From: Sphingobacterium spiritivorum
GTDB taxonomy: Bacteria; Bacteroidota; Bacteroidia; Sphingobacteriales; Sphingobacteriaceae
Direction of reading: 5' to 3'
DNA length: 64,000 nt
Assembly: GCF_016725325.1 (NCBI RefSeq)
Contig: NZ_CP068083.1
Span: forward strand, 1,736,001-1,800,000
The notes below the pieces were generated by a model. The model searched no databases. It worked only from the letters and a program-made list of their open reading frames with translations, and was not told the origin of the DNA. The first letter of the stretch is position 1. Every line of letters starts with the position of its first letter. Positions 28,521 to 36,440 of this stretch are shown in pieces. The position numbers and the translations under genes are program-made.

Positions 28521-28532
28521 TATATTTGCGGT
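28521..28532 (+). promoter_or_regulatory. purD -7 element immediately before the start codon
   Basis: TATATTTG at 28521-28528 ends 4 nt before the purD ATG at 28533. If this box is used, transcription would begin at or near the ATG, giving a leaderless or near-leaderless mRNA. No good -33 TTTG is seen. Confidence 0.45.
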
Positions 28533-29807
28533 ATGAATATCCTAATCATTGGTTCAGGCGGTCGGGAATCTGCCTTTGCATATAAAATTGCTCAAAGTAA
28601 AAAATTAGACAAATTATTTATTGCTCCGGGAAATGCAGGTACATTGGCCTATGGAGAAAACGTGCCTTTAAAAGTAACTGATTTTGAAGGACAGGCACAG
28701 TTTGCTCTGGACAATAAGATTGATCTGATATTGGTCGGACCTGAAGAGCCTCTTGTTAAAGGAATTCATGATTATTTTCTCAACAGAGAAGACATCAAGC
28801 ATATTCCTGTAATCGGTCCTCAGCAGGAGGGAGCACAGTTGGAGGGCTCAAAAGATTTCTCCAAACAGTTTATGCAACGCCATCAGATTCCTACAGCGGC
28901 TTCCCGTTCATTTGACCGGTCTAATCTGGAAGAGGGACTTGCTTATCTGGAAACGCAGAATCTTCCGATTGTACTGAAGGCGGATGGTCTTGCTGCGGGT
29001 AAAGGGGTATTGATATGCGAAAGCCTTCAGGAGGCAAAGGATGAACTGAAAGCTATGATTGCAGATGCTAAATTTGGCGCAGCCAGTGATGTCGTTGTGG
29101 TTGAGGAGTTTTTGAAAGGAATAGAACTGTCCGTGTTTGTACTTACAGACGGGACTTCATATAAGGTATTGCCATCTGCAAAGGATTATAAACGTATCGG
29201 CGAAGGTGATACGGGTCTCAATACTGGTGGTATGGGTTCCATTTCTCCTGTCCCGTTTGCAGACGAAACGTTTCTCAACAAGGTGGAAGAACGAATTATT
29301 AAACCGACAGTAGATGGTCTGAAGAAGGATAATATTCCTTACAAAGGATTTATTTTTATCGGTTTGATGAATGTCGGTGGAGAGCCTTTTGTGATCGAAT
29401 ATAATGTACGTATGGGTGATCCGGAAACAGAATCGGTATTGCCTCGTATTGAATCTGATCTGGTTGATTTACTTGAAGGTGTTGCACAGGGAAATCTGGA
29501 TACCCGCTCCTATACAGTTTCATCAAAAACGGCTGTTACAGTAATGTTGGTTTCGGGTGGATATCCTGGTGATTACGAATCCGGGAAAGTGATATCTAAC
29601 ATAGAAAATGTAAAGGAATCTATCGTATTCCATGCAGGTACAAAAGAGCAGAATGGGGAGGTGTTAAGTGCCGGAGGACGTGTCATCGCAGTCACTACTT
29701 TGCAGGATACATTGTTTGATGCTTTGCAGCAGGCGACTGCTGATGCAGGCCGCATATACTTCGATGGTAAGTATTTTCGCCGTGATATTGGCTTCGATCT
29801 GATCTGA
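28533..29807 (+). CDS. purD: Phosphoribosylamine-glycine ligase
   Basis: The 424-aa ATP-grasp enzyme joins phosphoribosylamine and glycine in purine biosynthesis. Family motifs are MNILIIGSGGRESAFAYKIA at the start, ADGLAAGKGV with the ATP-binding lysine, SAKDYKRIGEGDTGLNTGGM and EYNVRMGDPETESVLPRIES near residue 290. I chose the ATG at 28533, because the family starts with MxxLIIGSGGRE; the upstream frame has no homology-like sequence. It is followed by a hairpin and then tRNA-Glu. Confidence 0.95.
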   Translation: MNILIIGSGGRESAFAYKIAQSKKLDKLFIAPGNAGTLAYGENVPLKVTDFEGQAQFALDNKIDLILVGPEEPLVKGIHDYFLNREDIKHIPVIGPQQEGAQLEGSKDFSKQFMQRHQIPTAASRSFDRSNLEEGLAYLETQNLPIVLKADGLAAGKGVLICESLQEAKDELKAMIADAKFGAASDVVVVEEFLKGIELSVFVLTDGTSYKVLPSAKDYKRIGEGDTGLNTGGMGSISPVPFADETFLNKVEERIIKPTVDGLKKDNIPYKGFIFIGLMNVGGEPFVIEYNVRMGDPETESVLPRIESDLVDLLEGVAQGNLDTRSYTVSSKTAVTVMLVSGGYPGDYESGKVISNIENVKESIVFHAGTKEQNGEVLSAGGRVIAVTTLQDTLFDALQQATADAGRIYFDGKYFRRDIGFDLI

Positions 29808-29818
29808 TTTGAAAAACA

Positions 29819-29859
29819 TTTTTCTCAGTCTCAATAGCTTACGTTGCGACTGAGAAAAA
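29819..29859 (+). terminator. Hairpin downstream of purD
   Basis: TTTTTCTCAGTC and GACTGAGAAAAA (12 bp each) form a stem with a 17-nt loop. The following TATTTT is only a weak T-tract, so this is a probable rather than certain terminator. Confidence 0.55.
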
Positions 29860-29862
29860 TAT

Positions 29863-29893
29863 TTTGGAAGCAATGAAAATCCTCTTATATTTG
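29863..29893 (+). promoter_or_regulatory. Promoter of tRNA-Glu
   Basis: TTTG at 29863-29866, 19-nt spacer, TATATTTG at 29886-29893: an essentially perfect Bacteroidota sigma-A promoter. Transcription should begin near 29899, just before the tRNA. Confidence 0.8.
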
Positions 29894-29911
29894 CATCACC
29901 AAAAAAATAAT

Positions 29912-29983
29912 GGCCCGTTCGTCTAGGGGTTAGGACGCAAGATTTTCATTCTTGAAACAGGGGTTCGATTCCCCTACGGGCTA
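29912..29983 (+). tRNA. tRNA-Glu (anticodon TTC)
   Basis: The cloverleaf folds cleanly: acceptor GGCCCGT/ACGGGCT (one G-U closing pair), D-arm, anticodon stem CAAGA/TCTTG with loop TTTTCAT carrying TTC, and T-arm AGGGG/CCCCT. CCA is not encoded. Its 3' end is the left attachment site of the downstream island. Confidence 0.93.
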
Positions 29984-29984
29984 C
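29968..29984 (+). repeat. Left attachment site (attL) of the tRNA-Glu island
   Basis: The 17-nt ATTCCCCTACGGGCTAC covers the T-arm 3' half and acceptor end of tRNA-Glu. It recurs exactly at 39886-39902. Matching stops at both flanks. The repeat brackets 9.9 kb of accessory DNA, as expected for site-specific insertion into a tRNA gene. Confidence 0.88.
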
Positions 29985-30002
29985 ACACTTAAAAGTCAAA
30001 AC

Positions 30003-30039
30003 AAAAAACGCTGTAAATTAAATATTTACAGCGTTTTTT
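30003..30039 (+). terminator. Terminator just inside the island, after tRNA-Glu
   Basis: A perfect stem of AAAAAACGCTGTAAAT with its complement (arms 30003-30018 and 30024-30039) ends in a T-run. It serves the tRNA transcript after insertion. Confidence 0.88.
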
Positions 30040-30069
30040 GTTTTATCTGTATCTACAGATCTTTCAATT

Positions 30070-30252
30070 TTTCCCAGTAAAAAAGAAGTGCAGTGGTCGC
30101 AAGATGAATTAGCACGTAGGTGTGATACTGTTAACTCTGCAAAAATCAGCAAAATGGAAAATGCACGAGAAGACTACAATTTTATAACTCTATTAGAAGT
30201 CTGCGATGCTCTCAATATCGATGACTCTACCATTGTAAAAAAAGAGGAGTAA
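30070..30252 (+). pseudogene. XRE-family helix-turn-helix remnant (start missing)
   Basis: The frame ends KKEVQWSQDELARRCDTVNS, then AKISKMENAREDYNF and ITLLEVCDALNI, a typical HTH_XRE domain that is missing its first helix and any ATG. Upstream the frame is open only to a TAA at 30019 and reads as terminator sequence. It seems the 5' end was lost at the island edge, possibly in the insertion or a deletion event. Confidence 0.75.
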
Positions 30253-30325
30253 AATCCTAATTGCTATAAAAACACAAAATTCAAACGGATGTTCATTTAA
30301 TTCGGATTCAGTTTAAAATTGAAAT

Positions 30326-30820
30326 TTAATTAACAAAACTAAAGAAAGCAATCGATTTTATCGTACCGTCAGTAGTCGCCAATAATGCTTTATCTCGAGT
30401 TAAATATGTGGCACAATGAACAGCATCGGCCCATTCCACTGTTTTGATATGCCCTGAGACAGTAACCACCTTGGGTACATTATATAGTTGTTCATATAAC
30501 TCTGATGTAAATGGCGCAATTTTTACCCAATCAGGTCGATTCGCTAAAAAGCTCTTAAATTGCAATAATGTAAATTTATCCTTTGCAATAAGGTCAAATT
30601 TTCGAGAAATTTCTATGAATGTCAATATCGAGGTACAGACTATTCCCTCGATCAAGTCTCCTTCTGCTCTGAATCGTTCTACAATATTATTTAAATATTT
30701 TGCGAGGTTGTCCGAAATAAAACCATTTTTAATAAAGAGACCATCTTCGTATACTTTATTACTATAATACTGATGCATAAAATCGACAAATATTTGGGTA
30801 TCCAATACTATATCAGTCAT
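30326..30820 (-). CDS. PIN-domain protein (likely ribonuclease)
   Basis: The 164-aa protein matches the PIN fold by its acidic residues: IVLDTQIFVDFM near the start (Asp7, with Asp13 close by), ILTFIEISRKF with Glu70, and VEWADAVHCATYLTRDKALL followed by ATTDG, with Asp132 and later Asp151. PIN domains cut RNA and are common in toxin-antitoxin and defence modules. It is the last gene of the six-gene operon, 1 nt after the 127-aa gene. The enzyme class is inferred from acidic residue spacing. Confidence 0.78.
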   Translation of the reverse strand: MTDIVLDTQIFVDFMHQYYSNKVYEDGLFIKNGFISDNLAKYLNNIVERFRAEGDLIEGIVCTSILTFIEISRKFDLIAKDKFTLLQFKSFLANRPDWVKIAPFTSELYEQLYNVPKVVTVSGHIKTVEWADAVHCATYLTRDKALLATTDGTIKSIAFFSFVN

Positions 30821-30821
30821 A

Positions 30822-31205
30822 TCAAATATTATTCATAAACTCTTCAAATAATTCATTGTCCCAGTACGCTGATTCACAACTAGGTTTCAGACTAACATAG
30901 TTACATGTGAATAAAGGTATCTTATCGGAACAATGAACATTCTTATCTAAGAATGGATTCCCGTCCTCATCTATATCAAAAGCGTTCTCTTGAAACCAAA
31001 TCTCATCTAATTCAACCAAAAACACATTTCCTATATCAATTATCGTCTTCAGCTTCATATAATCATCTCTTGTGATTTTTTCTTTTCGACCATCCCCCAG
31101 AAAAAGTAAATCTGAATAAGTACCGACAAAAGATGTTTGCTCATCTTTCGGAGAGCCTCTTTCAATATCCGAAAAACACTTATGAGAAAGATACTTAAAA
31201 CTCAT
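30822..31205 (-). CDS. Small protein of unknown function (127 aa)
   Basis: No domain is recognised. The sequence starts MSFKYLSHKCFSDIERGSPK and ends SAYWDNELFEEFMNNI. It is acidic in the second half and has no signal or membrane segment. Its start overlaps the ATPase stop by one base (TAATG) and the PIN gene begins 1 nt after it. The position invites the idea of a partner or inhibitor of the PIN protein, but nothing in the sequence proves this. Confidence 0.7.
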   Translation of the reverse strand: MSFKYLSHKCFSDIERGSPKDEQTSFVGTYSDLLFLGDGRKEKITRDDYMKLKTIIDIGNVFLVELDEIWFQENAFDIDEDGNPFLDKNVHCSDKIPLFTCNYVSLKPSCESAYWDNELFEEFMNNI

Positions 31206-32590
31206 TAAAGGTTAATTTTTGGATTCTTAATAGATTCTACCTTAGATTCAGTCTGCCCTTCGGAAATCGAACTTTTGGACAACAAATCTTTAATGTTACT
31301 TTCTTCTATATGTTCGACATCCTTTTCAACTCCATCCTCAATTGCGTTATGTAATAAAGCTAAAAATTTCCCAGGAATATTTGAACATTTATTAGAGGCC
31401 AAAGTTAAGGACTCTTCAGTGAACGGAAATAAACTATCATCAGCATTATATCCTGCTTCTCTAGACTTCTTGAGATATTCCTTAGCCAAAGGAATAGCTT
31501 GCTCCACTGTTATGGGTTCAAACAGAATGGTACTAGTATGCGTCAACTCTCCTCCCAAAGATGTAAATCTCTCTAATCCCGAGGAACTCCAATATGGGTT
31601 CAGAATCTCTTGTAAATATGGGTGTATCACAAGTAAAATATTGAAAAATGAGACCTTAGCATTTTCATTAGTTCCATCTAAAAACCAATATCTTAATTCT
31701 TCACAAAAAGCTCTTCTTTCTTGCGCAGACAAGGGAACTATAATTTTCTCCAATTCATCGCAGAGAATTATTCCTTTTGTAAATCCCGAAGCCTTTAAAA
31801 TAGTAACGATATCATCAAACAACAATGTATTTCCAGAACTTCTCCATTCGGATTCTGAAATCTCAGAGGTAAAGTATTTACTCAAATCCGTAGCATTATA
31901 GCCAAATCTTGATAATCTATCTACCAATTTCGGGTTTTTAATATCAAGTTTTTCTAATGTTCTTTTTACAGCCATCTGTAAATCGTGTTCGCTCAAATAT
32001 GTCATTCCCAGGTCATTATACTTGTTTTTCAACCAGCTATAATCACCTACTGTCTCTAGAAGATTAGTTTCAGTGACTTCGTCATATATCCTCTCATCTA
32101 AAAAACTTGTCATGATACGAAGTCTACATACAGCTATTGAAAGAACATTCTGTTCAATAAGATTGTTAATTATTAAACGGCTTAAGGAGTAAAATCTACG
32201 ATAACTTTCAGAGCTATTTGGTGCACAATAAGTTGCAAACATTACTTCGGAATCCTTAGTAATATCTTCTCCCCAATCTTTATTTATCCTTCGAAACTGG
32301 TAATACAGAAAAGAGGATTTTCCGATACCACGTCCTTGTCTCGTTGCATTGTCCATTAGTAATGAGATACATCGAGTAGGTTTACCTTCTGCTTTTGGAA
32401 TAACTAAGCTTTCAAATTGAGAAGTTTCTTTAGTTCTTAATTCAGGCAAATAAATTTCACCATTTTCCCGATCATCAGAGCTAAGAATCTGAATTCCTGG
32501 TTTTATAGGAAAGGGATTACGAGTAAGATAATACTTTTTATATCGATTATTGAAATTATCCTTTTTTTCAACGGTTCTTAAAATACTCAT
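31205..32590 (-). CDS. P-loop ATPase, AAA/ORC-like
   Basis: The 461-aa protein has an N-terminal YYLTRNPFPIKPGI like that of ORC/Cdc6 and TniB-type ATPases, a Walker A loop GRGIGKSS (residues 86-93) and Walker B GIILCDELEKI (Asp278, Glu279). The C-terminal half includes FPFTEESLTLASNKCSNIPG, a lid-type helical region. It likely senses or loads on DNA and drives the other proteins of the operon. It starts 2 nt after the 440-aa gene and overlaps the next gene by 1 nt. Confidence 0.8.
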   Translation of the reverse strand: MSILRTVEKKDNFNNRYKKYYLTRNPFPIKPGIQILSSDDRENGEIYLPELRTKETSQFESLVIPKAEGKPTRCISLLMDNATRQGRGIGKSSFLYYQFRRINKDWGEDITKDSEVMFATYCAPNSSESYRRFYSLSRLIINNLIEQNVLSIAVCRLRIMTSFLDERIYDEVTETNLLETVGDYSWLKNKYNDLGMTYLSEHDLQMAVKRTLEKLDIKNPKLVDRLSRFGYNATDLSKYFTSEISESEWRSSGNTLLFDDIVTILKASGFTKGIILCDELEKIIVPLSAQERRAFCEELRYWFLDGTNENAKVSFFNILLVIHPYLQEILNPYWSSSGLERFTSLGGELTHTSTILFEPITVEQAIPLAKEYLKKSREAGYNADDSLFPFTEESLTLASNKCSNIPGKFLALLHNAIEDGVEKDVEHIEESNIKDLLSKSSISEGQTESKVESIKNPKINL

Positions 32591-32592
32591 GA

Positions 32593-33915
32593 TTAAATAT
32601 TTGTAATTGCGATTAGTGTAACTATTTTTTTATTTACATAAACAGGCCTCCTAAGAATTTGAGAACCACTTTTTTGATCTTCCCTAATATCTGTTTCTAA
32701 AGAAATCCGATATCCAGCCTCCCCACCATTATCCATCAAATGAATAGTTTTTTCCAAAAATGTATTAAATAAATGTGCATTCAGTTTCAAAAGACGACAC
32801 ACCTCATCACGAACATCTTGAACGGAAACGTATAATGATTTCTTTATCAAATATAATTTATAATATTCTTCGTAAAGAGTTAAAATAAAAAGAGAACGGA
32901 ATTCTTTATTATCAGTTGAGGGGTTAAATAAGGCTAGTTTATGCTTATGAAGATTAAATACATGTTTTATCTCGGATAAATTTTTATCAATGACATCTTC
33001 TCTAAACGTAGATACAGGGTATATTATTCTGCCTGGTATCTGGGGATTATAATCGGTATAATTAATCAGTCCTAATTCTTCTAATCTCGCACACCAATAA
33101 GAGTATGTCCGAGGTAGTAACGGGCTTTTATTCCCCAAAAAATCATTGTTATTCAAGCGAGGATTTTTATTTCCAAAGAAAAAATTAATTGATGCCTCTC
33201 TCATAGACTGAGATAATCTTTTTCGTGGTGTAAACTCTGTACTTTTCTCTGGTATCCGTCTAGGTTTAGTTTTACCTAATTCTTCCCATCTTATCGCGGT
33301 ATCAGACACAAAATGCTCTTTAGGATACGGAAAAGCTTCTGGAAGAATACTGGTGATGTAATTCCATGTATCCGACACAATGTCCTCGATTTCTTTATTC
33401 CAATCTTTATCAGACCACTTTCTTTTCTCGGGGTTCCATGATATTCGTGGACTAGGTATTATCAGCTGTCCTTGATTAGAATTCAAATCCCAAAGTCTCT
33501 GAATAAACCACGCAGGTATAGTATACATGCTGTTTAACTCTTTTATTAAAGCGTTATAAAATGTCCAGTAATCATTACTATAGGCTTCTAAAATTTGTTC
33601 GCCAACAAAAGAAATACTGTACAGTTCTCTATTCAATAAACTATGTTGGAAATCCTCTTTCTTATAGTTTACTCGTGAATATAATTCGATCCACTTAAAC
33701 TCTGTAAGCTCAGTAAGCAAATTGTTGCAAGCAGTTATACTCAACCGTGATGAAAAGCTAAGACCCTTAACACGATTACTTAATATCTGTTCTATTTCTT
33801 TCTTAGAGAAAAAATCAACATCTCTACCAAATTTCAATACATCAATATACATTGATATATCACCATAAAATCCAATTCCTCTATATTTTGGTTGAGGCCA
33901 ATAGCTCTTGTTCAA
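32593..33915 (-). CDS. Operon protein of unknown function (440 aa), possible winged helix
   Basis: The frame begins with TTG at 33915 (MNKSYWPQPKYRGIGFYGDI); the next in-frame ATG is at 33852 (MYIDVLKFGR), so the start is uncertain. The middle and C-terminal portion is helical with a segment SYWCARLEELGLINYTDYNP, which could form a winged-helix DNA-binding unit. No catalytic motif is visible. A 66-nt gap separates it from the upstream PD-(D/E)XK gene, with a TATATTTA box that could act as an internal promoter. It is closely linked to the ATPase gene. Confidence 0.75.
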   Translation of the reverse strand: MNKSYWPQPKYRGIGFYGDISMYIDVLKFGRDVDFFSKKEIEQILSNRVKGLSFSSRLSITACNNLLTELTEFKWIELYSRVNYKKEDFQHSLLNRELYSISFVGEQILEAYSNDYWTFYNALIKELNSMYTIPAWFIQRLWDLNSNQGQLIIPSPRISWNPEKRKWSDKDWNKEIEDIVSDTWNYITSILPEAFPYPKEHFVSDTAIRWEELGKTKPRRIPEKSTEFTPRKRLSQSMREASINFFFGNKNPRLNNNDFLGNKSPLLPRTYSYWCARLEELGLINYTDYNPQIPGRIIYPVSTFREDVIDKNLSEIKHVFNLHKHKLALFNPSTDNKEFRSLFILTLYEEYYKLYLIKKSLYVSVQDVRDEVCRLLKLNAHLFNTFLEKTIHLMDNGGEAGYRISLETDIREDQKSGSQILRRPVYVNKKIVTLIAITNI

Positions 33916-33981
33916 CTTTATTGCAATTATTACTTTATAAATATAAGAAATCTTGGAATAGCCTAAACATTTACAGTCTGA

Positions 33982-35505
33982 CTAGTTTATTAAGTCATCA
34001 AAAAATCTATCTCTGCTATTAGTCAAAACAGTACGAGACAGTTTCTCTTGATATGGATCTGTACATGATGATATTGGCTCGTACTTTTTATCAGAAACAG
34101 CCTTTTTATAAAGAATATCGACAATATCAAGACCATTGGAAAGTAAGTCACCCAAAGATTCTAATTCTGAGATATTACATACTTGTAAGTTCATGTCAAA
34201 TCCTGTCTCTGATTCTATGAGTTTTAGAAAAGCAAGATTTGAAACGAACAAATCTTCATAACACACAATCAATGAAACCACATGTTTCACCTTATAAAAG
34301 GGATGGTTTAGCGTTAAATTATTCTCAACAATAAAACCTCCGAATTCATCAAGCTGTTGCAAAGCTTTATTCATACTGCCTTTTTTGATGGTATTAAGTA
34401 CATTCTCTTTATCAAATCGACTTCTGGTATGAGCATTTGTCAAGGAAAGTTTCACTTCAATCAATAAGCAGACATCACCAGATATCAATGCATAGTCAGG
34501 TATCTTTTTATTATAATCCAAGTCTATATAATCCAAATCTAAACATTGAACGAAATCAGTTGACATTAAAAATTTACCCACATAAGTTTTAAAGATATTT
34601 CCAAAAGTAATCCGAAAAGGATTCTCATTTCGCTTACTGCTTCGCTCTTTCTCGGCTAACAAATGAAATACACCATTGGTAACCTTATCAAAGAAATATT
34701 TCATTTGTGGTATTAGGTAAGTATTACCATCGTCAATTATTAATGGCCTATGTTTTAAGGGATCAACTCCATAAATTTCTAAACCTTTGCTGGCAATAGT
34801 GCCTTTCTGACTTCTAAAATACGTCGGGTATTCTTGATGCTTCATAGACACTAAATCGAGAAAAATCGCATAACTATCCTGCGACATAAAACTCAATGCT
34901 TCATCGATTTCCATAAATCTGTCTACGTAACCACAGGATTTATGCCATATAAGTGTACCAATACCTAAATAGCTTTTGATTGACATTCCAAAATAGGATT
35001 GAAATCTAATGTCAAATTCATACTCTGTCGAGACTTCTCTTGGAATCTCTAAAAACAATAGATTAGCCCTACCTAATAGCTTTGGAAGGCTTTCTTGCAA
35101 CGGAAATTGCCAATGAGAAACTTTTCCTAAAATATGGGGAGTGATAAAGTCTTTATCAAATATTTCTACATCCTTGTCATATAAGTCTATCGAGTAATCC
35201 AACATGTTACGGAATATTTGGGACTTAAATGAAACACGACTAGTGGACTCATTGTGTGCCCCTGACAACAATATAAATCTAGCCAATCGAGTACTAGAAA
35301 AATATAAGTTAATCCGCTGTTGGGTATTCATATATTTTATCCATTGAAACAGCTCAAAATCTATACCTTCATATTGTAATTCTTCTAATGAGGTACCAAA
35401 CTTGAATACAGCATTAATCTGGGCCACTATATTTAAGACATCAAACAGTCTATATGGAGATAAGTACGAATATAATTCTTCTAAAGTCTTTGGTTTAGCT
35501 AGCAT
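33982..35505 (-). CDS. PD-(D/E)XK nuclease-like protein
   Basis: The 507-aa protein ends in a segment with the restriction-fold core: KIPDYALI (Pro336-Asp337) followed by VCLLIEVKLS (Glu350, Lys352), then KGSMNKALQQLDEF. The spacing of Asp and ExK fits PD-(D/E)XK nucleases. The preceding 300 residues are mostly helical and of unknown fold. It starts 12 nt after the DUF2971 gene. The likely role is cutting DNA (or RNA), controlled by the ATPase. The call rests on the motif, not on similarity to a named enzyme. Confidence 0.7.
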   Translation of the reverse strand: MLAKPKTLEELYSYLSPYRLFDVLNIVAQINAVFKFGTSLEELQYEGIDFELFQWIKYMNTQQRINLYFSSTRLARFILLSGAHNESTSRVSFKSQIFRNMLDYSIDLYDKDVEIFDKDFITPHILGKVSHWQFPLQESLPKLLGRANLLFLEIPREVSTEYEFDIRFQSYFGMSIKSYLGIGTLIWHKSCGYVDRFMEIDEALSFMSQDSYAIFLDLVSMKHQEYPTYFRSQKGTIASKGLEIYGVDPLKHRPLIIDDGNTYLIPQMKYFFDKVTNGVFHLLAEKERSSKRNENPFRITFGNIFKTYVGKFLMSTDFVQCLDLDYIDLDYNKKIPDYALISGDVCLLIEVKLSLTNAHTRSRFDKENVLNTIKKGSMNKALQQLDEFGGFIVENNLTLNHPFYKVKHVVSLIVCYEDLFVSNLAFLKLIESETGFDMNLQVCNISELESLGDLLSNGLDIVDILYKKAVSDKKYEPISSCTDPYQEKLSRTVLTNSRDRFFDDLIN

Positions 35506-35517
35506 AGGATCGATTAA

Positions 35518-36357
35518 TTAGATATATACTATGTCTGGTTTTCCATAATATTTGCGTTTAATGAGATGGATGATTTTTTCTCTATTGGACGAACTTACTC
35601 GTTGTCCGATCAGTACCTTTTTCACAACATTTGGAGAAACATTAACCAGCGAAAAACCAGATTCATTATGACTAAAAACTGGAAAAACGAAACGGTATTC
35701 TTCCTCAAATTGATATTTCTCCTGTTCTTTAACAAACATCCAGTTAATTGCAGACATTTTAAAAAAATCATCATCTCCCTCTCCTGATACATCTCCAAGA
35801 TAATAATGGACACGCTCAATTTCATCAATATACAATGTCTTACCTGTCATATAGGGAGCATTTAGCTTCCTGAAATATTTTTTCAACTCATTAATCAGCA
35901 TTTGTGAGTCGTATTCTATACAAATACCATTACCATTATTGGCATAGTCAGACCACATCCTATCATTGTCAAATCGATGAGTTAGGCAACAGATACCGAA
36001 TGACTTAATAGTCTCGTTTGTCATCCGTAATAGCATTTCATTCCTTTCTTCCGAATCCATCGTCAAGAAGAAATTATATTTATCCCATGCATTTTGATCT
36101 CCAATCTTTATAACATTATCACTCAGATCTTTCGAGAGCCGAAGAAAAGTGTCCTGATAATATCTTTGCATATCAAAACGGGAGAGCCTGCATTCTGTTA
36201 AATCCGTAAAATTTAAAGGAGATGTGAATTTTATATTACATGATTCCAAACACTTTACTCCACCATCAATATCCATATATTTGAAAAGAGACTTTGGTTG
36301 CTCTAAACTCAGTCTATTAAACTCTTCAAGAATATAGAGTTCATACTCTGTCAACAT
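35518..36357 (-). CDS. DUF2971 family protein, first gene of the island operon
   Basis: The 279-aa protein matches DUF2971: LEQPKSLFKYMDIDGGVKCL, IKFTSPLNFTDLTECRLSRF, then FGICCLTHRFDNDRMWSDYA followed by NNGNGICIEYD, and near the C-terminus FEEEYRFVFPVF. DUF2971 proteins often sit in defence or phage-related neighbourhoods; their activity is not known to me. It heads the minus-strand operon. A second, divergent DUF2971-like gene lies 2.5 kb away on the plus strand. Confidence 0.82.
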   Translation of the reverse strand: MLTEYELYILEEFNRLSLEQPKSLFKYMDIDGGVKCLESCNIKFTSPLNFTDLTECRLSRFDMQRYYQDTFLRLSKDLSDNVIKIGDQNAWDKYNFFLTMDSEERNEMLLRMTNETIKSFGICCLTHRFDNDRMWSDYANNGNGICIEYDSQMLINELKKYFRKLNAPYMTGKTLYIDEIERVHYYLGDVSGEGDDDFFKMSAINWMFVKEQEKYQFEEEYRFVFPVFSHNESGFSLVNVSPNVVKKVLIGQRVSSSNREKIIHLIKRKYYGKPDIVYI

Positions 36358-36440
36358 ATTTTACTTCCATTTATACTTTAACCCTTTCACGTGATAATGC
36401 TTCGTAGATATACATTCCAAATTCTTATCGTTAAACAATG

